DNA of 11,091 bases from Aliitabrizicola sp031408575 (GTDB lineage Bacteria; Pseudomonadota; Alphaproteobacteria; Rhodobacterales; Rhodobacteraceae), in the NCBI GenBank assembly GCA_031408575.1, contig JANNWS010000163.1, positions 1 through 11,091 of the forward strand, written 5' to 3'. This document shows, piece after piece, positions 5,531 to 11,091 of this stretch. The notes under the pieces are model-generated. The model had not been told where the DNA came from and searched no databases. It saw only the letters and a list, made by a program, of their open reading frames with translations. Both the position numbers and the translations under genes were made by a program. The number at the start of each line of letters is the position of its first letter. The first letter of the stretch is position 1.

Positions 5531-6601
5531 ATGATCGATAAAAACGTCGCTCTCATCGTCGGGGCCACGGGGCTGTCTGGCAGCTACACCGGCAAACTGT
5601 TGAAAGAACAGGGCTGGACCGTTGTGACCTTGTCGCGCGGCGCCGCCGATCTGGAGTTTTCGGATCGGCATATCGCGGCTGACCTGCAAGACGCGGCGGC
5701 AACGGCGGCCGCGCTGCAAGCGGCGGCAGATGTGACGCATGTCTTCTTCTGCACTTGGTCACGGCAAGCGAACGAGGCAGAGAATGTACGCGTCAACGCC
5801 CTGATGATCCGCAACTTGTTTGACGGGCTGGCCGCTGCGCCGATCCGGCAGGCGGCGCTGGTGACCGGGCTGAAGCATTACCTCGGGTCGTTCGACGACT
5901 ACGCCAAGGTCAAGCCATATACCCCGTTTCTGGAAAGCAGCCCGCGTCTGCCCGGCCTGAACTTCTATTACGCACAGGAAGACGTTCTGTTCGAGATGGC
6001 GGAAAAGCGCGGCTTTGCCTGGTCGGTGCACCGCCCGCACACCATGATCGGCTTTGTCATCGGCAACGCGATGAACATGGCGGTGACGCTGGCAGTCTAT
6101 GCCAGCATCTGCAAGCACACCGGGCGGCCTTTCGTCTATCCCGGCTCGTCCGAGCAGTTGAATGCCGTCACCGACGTGACCGATGCGCGGCTGCTGGCCA
6201 AGCAGTTGCTGTGGGCCGCCACAACGCCCGAGGCGGCCAACATGCCGTTCAATACCTCCAACGGTGATGTCTTCCGCTGGACCTGGCTCTGGCAGCAGAT
6301 CGCCGACTATTTCGGGATCGCGGCAGCACCATATCCGGGCCAGCCGACGCCGCTGGAAGGTCAGATGGCCGACGCTCAAACCGTCTGGTCGGAAATCGTG
6401 GCCAAGCACGGCTTGCAGGATATTCCGGTGAACCGGCTTGCATCGTGGTGGCACAGCGATGCCGATCTGGGCCGCACGCTGGAATGTTTCACCGACATGA
6501 CCAACAGCCGGACGCTTGGCTTTGACGCCTACCAACCCACCCGCAGCAGCTTCACCGACGTGTTCGACGAACTGCGCGCCCGTCGCATCATCCCGGCTTG
6601 A
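5531..6601 (+). CDS. PRISE-family SDR (progesterone 5-beta-reductase/iridoid synthase-like)
   Basis: The 356-residue protein starts at ATG 5531; the frame is open upstream but overlaps the previous gene, and the ribosome binding site is weak. The atypical Rossmann motif GATGLSG is at 11-17. The family signatures are clear: TGLKHYLGSFDDY with the active-site lysine K115, NFYYAQED with the catalytic tyrosine at Y147, and WSVHRP followed by GF. The NTSNGDVFRWTWLW segment (241-254) also matches plant progesterone 5-beta-reductases. PRISE enzymes reduce activated C=C bonds of enones or enals using NADPH. In bacteria their substrates are mostly unknown. Its place between a butanediol-dehydrogenase-like enzyme and a YciI protein in a transporter operon suggests it acts on an unsaturated ketone intermediate, or has evolved another redox or epimerase role. 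Family assignment is strong; reaction is inferred. Confidence 0.87.
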   Translation: MIDKNVALIVGATGLSGSYTGKLLKEQGWTVVTLSRGAADLEFSDRHIAADLQDAAATAAALQAAADVTHVFFCTWSRQANEAENVRVNALMIRNLFDGLAAAPIRQAALVTGLKHYLGSFDDYAKVKPYTPFLESSPRLPGLNFYYAQEDVLFEMAEKRGFAWSVHRPHTMIGFVIGNAMNMAVTLAVYASICKHTGRPFVYPGSSEQLNAVTDVTDARLLAKQLLWAATTPEAANMPFNTSNGDVFRWTWLWQQIADYFGIAAAPYPGQPTPLEGQMADAQTVWSEIVAKHGLQDIPVNRLASWWHSDADLGRTLECFTDMTNSRTLGFDAYQPTRSSFTDVFDELRARRIIPA

Positions 6602-6611
6602 GGAGACACCC

Positions 6612-6896
6612 ATGCACTACGTCGTTCACTGCCTGGACCATGACGGTGCCGTCGAAAAGCGGCTGGCCAACTATGACGCGCACAAGGCCTATCTGGCCGC
6701 CGCACCGGTGAAAACCGTGATCTCCGGCCCGCTTCTGGCCGATGACGAACAGACGATGATCGGAAGCTGCTTCGTGCTGGAGGCGGGTAGCTTGGCCGAG
6801 GTGCAGGCGTTCAACGCAAACGACCCCTTCGCCAAGGCGGGGCTTTGGAAGACCGTATCGGTTCGCCCGTTCTCCAAGCGCGTGGACAATCGCTGA
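6612..6896 (+). CDS. YciI-like small protein
   Basis: The 94-residue protein starts at ATG 6612, with AGGAG at 6601-6605 overlapping the stop of the preceding gene. It matches the YciI family over its full length: an N-terminal strand MHYVVHCLDH, H24 in the DAHKAYL helix, SGPLLADD, the FNANDPF segment with D71, and the terminal VSVRPFSK strand. YciI-type ferredoxin-like-fold proteins form dimers, and a conserved His/Asp pair is suspected to be catalytic; relatives act in chlorinated-aromatic (muconolactone-type) pathways. Tight coupling to the PRISE gene before it and the Gfo/Idh gene after it (TGATG overlap) implies a catabolic role, such as removing or isomerising a reactive intermediate. 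The specific reaction is not known. Confidence 0.87.
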   Translation: MHYVVHCLDHDGAVEKRLANYDAHKAYLAAAPVKTVISGPLLADDEQTMIGSCFVLEAGSLAEVQAFNANDPFAKAGLWKTVSVRPFSKRVDNR

Positions 6897-7900
6897 TGGC
6901 ACACCCTGTCAAGATCGCTTTGGTTGGCCTGGGCTGGTGGGGGCAGAAGATGCTTTCGGTCCTGCAATCGGCACCCGCCGACATTCAGGTGGTGCGCGCA
7001 GTTGAACCGAGCGTCGACAGCGTGCGCCAGCTCTGCGCCGACAAGGGCATCGCGCTGTCGGCAGACTATGCCGATGCGTTGAACGACCCGAGCGTTGAGG
7101 CGGTGGTTCTTGCAACGCCCCATTCGCTGCATACCGACCAGATTGCAGCGGCGGTTGCAGCGGGCAAGCACATCTTCTGCGAAAAGCCCCTGGCCTTGAC
7201 TAAGGCCGAGGCGGAGCGTTCCGTCGCGCTGTGCCGCGAAGCGAGGCTGGTGCTGGGAATGGGGCATGAGCGCCGGTTCGAACCGCCGGTGGCTGACATG
7301 CTTGCTATGGCCGATGCAGGAACATTGGGCCGCATTCACCAGATCGAGGCAAACTTCAGCCATGACAAGTTCCTGTCTCTTGCCCGCGACAACTGGCGGC
7401 TGAAGGCCGATCAGGCCCCGGCGGGCGGGATGACCGCGACGGGCATCCACTTGCTGGACCTGTCGGTGCGGCTGCTGGGCGCTGCGGAAAGTGTCCTTTG
7501 CATCTGCGAACAGCTGTCATCCGACCTGCCGCAGGGCGATACGGTCGCGGCCTTCGTCAAGTTCAAGGGTGGCGGCACGTCCTACGTTTCAGCGTCGCTG
7601 GCCAACCCGTTCATTTCGCGCTTTGCGGTGTTCGGGTCGAAAGGCTGGATCGACATCCGCGACAAGGCGCATGTGGAGGCACCCGATGGCTGGAGTGTTA
7701 CCTCAGCCATTGCAGGTGGTCCGATCATCACCCGCGAGGTCGGCAAGGCTGAACCGGTGAAGGACAATCTGGTGGCCTTTGCCCGGGCAGTGCGCGGTGG
7801 CGACTATCCGATCACCGCCGACCATCTGGTGAACAACATTGCCCTGCTGGAGGCCGTGTTCGCCTCGGCGAAAAGCGGCCATATCGAAACCGTCGCCTGA
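6896..7900 (+). CDS. Gfo/Idh/MocA family oxidoreductase
   Basis: The ATG at 6896 overlaps the YciI stop in a TGATG junction, so the two genes are probably translationally coupled. The 334-residue product has a Rossmann GLGWWG motif (11-16), the ATPHSLHTDQ segment and the family EKP motif at 96-98 with catalytic K97. The second catalytic motif reads GGMTATGIHLLDL: H185 and D188 are present, but the residue four before H185, often aspartate in inositol-type enzymes, is A181. The family oxidises or reduces hydroxyls of sugars, inositols or sugar acids with NAD(P). In this operon it is a second oxidation enzyme for an imported carbohydrate-like compound. The missing aspartate may mark a different substrate or mechanism, as in a subgroup with GMT-type motifs. 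Confidence 0.9.
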   Translation: MAHPVKIALVGLGWWGQKMLSVLQSAPADIQVVRAVEPSVDSVRQLCADKGIALSADYADALNDPSVEAVVLATPHSLHTDQIAAAVAAGKHIFCEKPLALTKAEAERSVALCREARLVLGMGHERRFEPPVADMLAMADAGTLGRIHQIEANFSHDKFLSLARDNWRLKADQAPAGGMTATGIHLLDLSVRLLGAAESVLCICEQLSSDLPQGDTVAAFVKFKGGGTSYVSASLANPFISRFAVFGSKGWIDIRDKAHVEAPDGWSVTSAIAGGPIITREVGKAEPVKDNLVAFARAVRGGDYPITADHLVNNIALLEAVFASAKSGHIETVA

Positions 7901-7915
7901 CACACGGAGTTCCCT

Positions 7916-8896
7916 ATGAAAGCGCTTATCTTCGACAAACCGAACCAGCCGGTGGTCACCGACATCCAGATGCCGACCATCGGCGACAACGAAGTGATGG
8001 TCCGGTCGCGCCGGGTGGGCATCTGCCATTCGGATTATGAACTGCTGTCGGGCAACTACATCATCCCGATTTCCTACCCCGTCACCCCCGGCCATGAATG
8101 GGTGGGCGAGGTGGTTGAGGTGGGCCGCAACGTTAAGGGTCTGGTGCGCGGCGACCGCGTTGTGGGCGAATGCGTGATCCGCACGCCCGAGCGCATTCAC
8201 CATTTCGGCTTTTCGATGGACGGCGCCAACCGCGAGTTCTTTGCCGCCCGGCCCGAATGGCTTCATAAGCTGCCCGATGGCGTGGATAATGCCAAGGGCG
8301 CGCTGATCGAACCCTTCACCTGCGGCTATTACGCGGTGCTGCGGCATGGCGGGGTGGACGCGTCGCAGACGGTGGTTGTTTCTGGGGGTGGGACGATTGG
8401 CCTTGTCTCAGCGGCGGCTGCGATTGGCATGGGCGCGCAGGTGATCGTCGTCGATCCGGTTCCCCTTCGGCGTGAAATTGCGATGAAGCTGGGCGCTGTG
8501 GGCACGGTCGACCCCTTGGCTGGCAACCCGGTGGAGGCGGTTGCAGAGATGACCAAGGGCGGCGCCGATCTGGTGATCGAGGCGGCGGGGCATCCGTCAT
8601 CGCTGGCCAACGTCTTCGACTACGCACGGCCTGAGGGCTTTGTCTCGATGGTCGGCATCAGCATCGGTCAGAAAATTCCGGTCGAACTCGGCAAGATCCA
8701 GATCAAGGACCTGACTGTGCGCGGATGCATCGGGTCGCCCGGCGTCTGGCCCGCCGCGATCCGGTTTCTGGAGCGCACGGGGATCGACCTGTCGCCGATT
8801 CAGACCCACAGCTTTGCACTGGATGATGCGATTGCAGCGTTTCACTTGGGCAAAGACCCGGCCAAGGCAGTGAAGATTACGCTGGAAATCGCCTGA
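7916..8896 (+). CDS. zinc-dependent alcohol dehydrogenase (MDR), compact sorbitol/threonine-dehydrogenase type
   Basis: The 326-residue product starts at ATG 7916, with CGGAG 6 nt upstream and 15 bp after the previous stop. Catalytic-zinc ligands are C37 (GICHSDYELL), H60-E61 (PGHEW) and probably E132 (LIEPFTCGYY). The cofactor motif is GGGTIG (157-162), and D180 after VIVV points to NAD. The structural-zinc cysteine cluster is missing: the region after GDRVVGEC is a short RTPERIHHFGFSMDG stretch, which also explains the length below the usual 340-350. It is the second MDR enzyme in the operon and only distantly similar to the first, so the two probably act on different hydroxyls or successive intermediates. 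Substrate cannot be fixed from sequence. Confidence 0.88.
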   Translation: MKALIFDKPNQPVVTDIQMPTIGDNEVMVRSRRVGICHSDYELLSGNYIIPISYPVTPGHEWVGEVVEVGRNVKGLVRGDRVVGECVIRTPERIHHFGFSMDGANREFFAARPEWLHKLPDGVDNAKGALIEPFTCGYYAVLRHGGVDASQTVVVSGGGTIGLVSAAAAIGMGAQVIVVDPVPLRREIAMKLGAVGTVDPLAGNPVEAVAEMTKGGADLVIEAAGHPSSLANVFDYARPEGFVSMVGISIGQKIPVELGKIQIKDLTVRGCIGSPGVWPAAIRFLERTGIDLSPIQTHSFALDDAIAAFHLGKDPAKAVKITLEIA

Positions 8897-8929
8897 CCGG
8901 TCAGGACGCAAAAGGGGGGGAGGCGGATC

Positions 8930-9961
8930 ATGGCACAGTACCAACAGACAGCGGGTCGGGACAGCCTCGCCCTCGACCTGCGGTCGTTGAAACCCACCCG
9001 TGGCTTCGTGACGGTTGTGATCTCGACGCTGGCGCTGATCGTGGTCTGTGCGATCTTTGCACCCTCGGCCATTTCGGCAGGCGGTCTTGCAGGCAGCCTG
9101 CCCTTTGCAGCGGTCATCGCCATTGTCGGGCTGGGGCAGATGCTGGTCGTCCAGCAGGGCGGGTTCGACCTGTCGCTGGCGGGCGGTGTCTCGCTGGCGG
9201 TGGTGATCACCACCCACATGTCCGGCGGCAGTGATGCGCAGCTGTTCACGGCCATCGCCTTTGCCTTTGCCTGTGCAATTGTTGCGGGGGTGGCGAATGG
9301 CATCCTTGTCGGCGTGCTTCGCCTGAATGCCATCGTGGCCACCATCGGGATGAATGCGCTGCTGTACGGCGCCGTGTTTGCGGTGTCGGGCGGGGTGCCG
9401 AGGATCACCACGCCGCTGATGGCCGAAATCGCGGGGGGCAAGACCTGGGGCATCCCGCATTCCGTCTTCTTTGCGCTGGCCATCATGCTTCTGGTCAGTT
9501 TCGTGCTGAAAAAGACCGTGATCGGCCGCCGGTTCGAAGCGATCGGTGCCAACCCGGCGGCGGCCCATGCGGCGGGGCTGAAAGTCCAGCTTTATCAGGC
9601 GATGGCCTATGTCTTTGCCCAGCTTCACTATTGCGTGGCGGGCATCCTGATTTCGGGGATTACCCGGGAACCAACTGCCTTTCAGGGCGACAGCCTGCTG
9701 CTGCCATCGGTGGCCGTGGTTGTGCTTGCGGGAACGTCTCTGCTTGGCGGGCGCGGTTTTCCCGTCTCGACCGTGATCGCCGCGTTCTTTCTGAACCAGC
9801 TCAGCCAGTTCGCCCTGGCGGTCGGTGTGCCCTTCTCTGCTCAGACCATCATCCAGGCATTGGCGTTGGTTTTCGGGATCGGCGTCTACTCGCTGCGCTG
9901 GAAACAGGCGGCAACCAAACGTGCACTAAAGTCCAAAATGGAGGAAACGGACAATGTTTAA
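8930..9961 (+). CDS. ribose-class ABC transporter permease
   Basis: The 343-residue membrane protein starts at ATG 8930 behind a GGGGGGAGG site. It is mostly hydrophobic, with roughly eight to ten transmembrane segments beginning near residue 25. The BPD_transp_2 (RbsC/AraH) signature is visible as QQGGFDLSLAGGVSLA (75-90; usual form GGIDLSVG) and as the ATPase-contacting loop FEAIGANPAAAHAAGL (202-217; usual form GxNxxAAxxxG). It would form the inner-membrane channel for a sugar-like solute, working with the periplasmic binding protein encoded next and an ATPase not seen here. Its stop overlaps the following start by 8 bp, implying coupled translation. The order, enzymes first and then transporter, suggests one operon dedicated to a single substrate. 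Confidence 0.92.
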   Translation: MAQYQQTAGRDSLALDLRSLKPTRGFVTVVISTLALIVVCAIFAPSAISAGGLAGSLPFAAVIAIVGLGQMLVVQQGGFDLSLAGGVSLAVVITTHMSGGSDAQLFTAIAFAFACAIVAGVANGILVGVLRLNAIVATIGMNALLYGAVFAVSGGVPRITTPLMAEIAGGKTWGIPHSVFFALAIMLLVSFVLKKTVIGRRFEAIGANPAAAHAAGLKVQLYQAMAYVFAQLHYCVAGILISGITREPTAFQGDSLLLPSVAVVVLAGTSLLGGRGFPVSTVIAAFFLNQLSQFALAVGVPFSAQTIIQALALVFGIGVYSLRWKQAATKRALKSKMEETDNV

Positions 9962-11091
9962 GACCAAGACGATGACTGTCGCATTTGCGGCAGCGACACT
10001 GACCATGTGCCTTGCTGCTTCGACGACACTGGCTGAAACCCCGTCGTGGTGCGGGCCGAACCAGGCGTCGCTGGCGCTGCTGGACGGATTTGGCGGCAAC
10101 AGCTGGCGCCTTGTCACCACGGCTTCGGGTGCGGAAGAGGCGGCCAAGTGCCCCTCGATCACCCAGTATGAATATGCCGATGGCCAAGGCGACACGCAAA
10201 AGGCCATCTCGGACATCAATTCGATGGCTGCGCGCGGGATCAACGCGATGGTGGTGTTCGGCGATGCCGGCCCGGCTGTCCTGCCCGCGCTGACGAACGC
10301 GCACCGCGCGGGCACCATCGTGGTGCCCTACCGTGTGAACGTCGGCGGCGTAGAGGGCGAGAACTACGCCAAGTTCATCGGTTCGTCCTTCGTTGAGGAT
10401 GGCGTCAGCTGGGGCAACTGGATCAAGGAAGTCCTGCCCGAAGGTGGAAACGTGCTTTTCCTGAGCGGTCCTGCCGGCAACAGCCAAGGCGTTGACGAAC
10501 TGGCCGGCATGAAGTCGGTGCTGGATGACAAGTATGTCTTCATCAACCCCGAGCCCTTTGCCGTCACCAACTGGGATCCGTCGCTGACCCAGCAGGTTCT
10601 GTCGGCCGAGATTGCCAAGAACGACAAGATCGACGTGATCGTGTCAGACTTCGGCCCGTCGCTTGTGGGCGCGCTTCCGGTGTTCGCCGAATTCGGCCGG
10701 TCGATTCCGGCGCTGGCCACGTCGGACGGCAACTCTCTGTCGTGCTTCTATGAGCAGAACAAGGACGCCAACCCCGACTTCAAACTGTTCACCGTCGCCA
10801 CCGGCAATGACAATGTCCGTCTTGCCGTACAATGGGCGGTCGCCTTGGCCACCGGGGGCACACCGCCCACGGACGAGATCTTCAAGGCCCCGGTCTATGA
10901 AAACTCGGTCTCGGGCACGCCGAACCCGGTGACCTGCCGCCCCGATCTGCCCGGCTCGATCTATCTGTCGGCAGAAATGGCGGATGACGCGCAGGCAAAA
11001 GCGGCCGGCCAGTTATACGGGTCGCGGCCCCGGGCACACCAGGCCGGGGGCCGCACCCCCCCTTCTGAACACCCGCAGGGATGGCAGGACG
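9954..11091 (+). CDS. periplasmic sugar-binding protein, type-I fold (open at window end)
   Basis: The frame starts at ATG 9954, with GGAGGA 8 nt upstream, and stays open for 379 codons to the window end. A signal peptide is clear: basic start MFKTK, hydrophobic core, and probable cleavage after TLA at residue 27. The mature part is a periplasmic-binding-protein type-I (RbsB/Peripla_BP_4-like) domain: DTQKAISDINSMAARGINAMVVFGD, then VVPYRVNVGG, VLFLSGPAGNSQGVDELAGM, and IDVIVSDFGPSLVGAL. Cysteines at 33 and 66 might form a disulfide. It should deliver the substrate to the permease encoded just upstream. The family's usual end falls near residue 355 (IYLSAEMADDAQAKAAGQ); beyond that the frame runs through a GC-rich hairpin, so the last about 25 codons may not be native coding sequence. 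The true stop is not visible. Confidence 0.9.
   Translation, partial: MFKTKTMTVAFAAATLTMCLAASTTLAETPSWCGPNQASLALLDGFGGNSWRLVTTASGAEEAAKCPSITQYEYADGQGDTQKAISDINSMAARGINAMVVFGDAGPAVLPALTNAHRAGTIVVPYRVNVGGVEGENYAKFIGSSFVEDGVSWGNWIKEVLPEGGNVLFLSGPAGNSQGVDELAGMKSVLDDKYVFINPEPFAVTNWDPSLTQQVLSAEIAKNDKIDVIVSDFGPSLVGALPVFAEFGRSIPALATSDGNSLSCFYEQNKDANPDFKLFTVATGNDNVRLAVQWAVALATGGTPPTDEIFKAPVYENSVSGTPNPVTCRPDLPGSIYLSAEMADDAQAKAAGQLYGSRPRAHQAGGRTPPSEHPQGWQD
11024..11054 (+). terminator. GC-rich hairpin after the binding-protein domain (attenuator or processing site)
   Basis: GCGGCCCC (11024-11031) pairs perfectly with GGGGCCGC (11047-11054) around a 15-nt loop. A C-run rather than a T-run follows, so it is not a classical intrinsic terminator. 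Hairpins between binding-protein and downstream transporter genes commonly stabilise the upstream message or lower downstream expression, which would fit here. It lies within the still-open reading frame of the binding protein. Confidence 0.5.

Noticed and set aside
4233..5531. Minus-strand 432-residue ORF
   Set aside because: It is entirely antisense to the butanediol-dehydrogenase-like gene and is rich in Arg, His, Asp and Pro, as expected of a shadow frame.
5759..6613. Minus-strand 284-residue ORF
   Set aside because: It is antisense to the PRISE reductase and has no coherent protein-family motif.
8597..9628. Minus-strand 343-residue ORF
   Set aside because: It is antisense to the MDR and permease genes and crosses their boundary; its composition (Arg, His, Gln, Asp-rich) is that of the reverse complement of membrane-protein codons.
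1..11091. CRISPR array, rRNA or riboswitch
   Set aside because: No regularly spaced repeat array, rRNA stretch or recognisable riboswitch core was seen on either strand.

Overview
The window is GC-rich DNA with long, tightly packed genes. An alphaproteobacterium, most likely of the Rhodobacterales/Paracoccaceae type, fits best: the initiator-tRNA 3' half, the IS66-type element and the gene families are all familiar from that group. This placement is inference from sequence character, not a database match.

Left part (1-1457): a mobile-element junction. It holds a short minus-strand ORF resembling the C-terminal end of a phage virion protein. Next comes the 3' half of a tRNA-fMet gene without its 5' half, followed by an intrinsic terminator. 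Two identical 18-bp sites, GGTCAACAATAGGTCAAC, lie on either side. This is the anatomy of a tyrosine-recombinase attachment site. A 415-bp miniature IS66-family derivative (943-1357) sits just beyond; it has near-perfect terminal inverted repeats, an exact 8-bp target duplication and only a truncated tnpA.

Middle part (1458-4430): a two-gene minus-strand operon. The first gene encodes a beta-hydroxyacid dehydrogenase of the 3-hydroxyisobutyrate dehydrogenase family. The second encodes an unusual 586-residue protein with an N-terminal winged-helix DNA-binding domain fused to a complete family-1 (MalE/UgpB-like) solute-binding domain, with no signal peptide. It reads as a cytoplasmic one-component transcription factor whose sensor is a captured ABC-transporter binding protein.

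Right part (4431-11091): a divergent plus-strand operon of seven tightly spaced genes. In order they are a butanediol-dehydrogenase-like MDR, a PRISE-type SDR (progesterone 5-beta-reductase/iridoid synthase-like), a YciI-like protein, a Gfo/Idh/MocA oxidoreductase, a second zinc-dependent MDR, a ribose-class ABC permease and a periplasmic type-I binding protein that runs off the window end. The transporter ATPase is absent and probably lies just downstream.

Together the right two-thirds looks like an import-and-oxidation locus for a sugar-, polyol- or glycoside-like compound. A ribose-class transporter brings the substrate in, five or six NAD(P)-dependent redox enzymes process it, and the divergently encoded SBP-winged-helix fusion probably senses substrate or intermediate. 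The substrate cannot be named from sequence alone.
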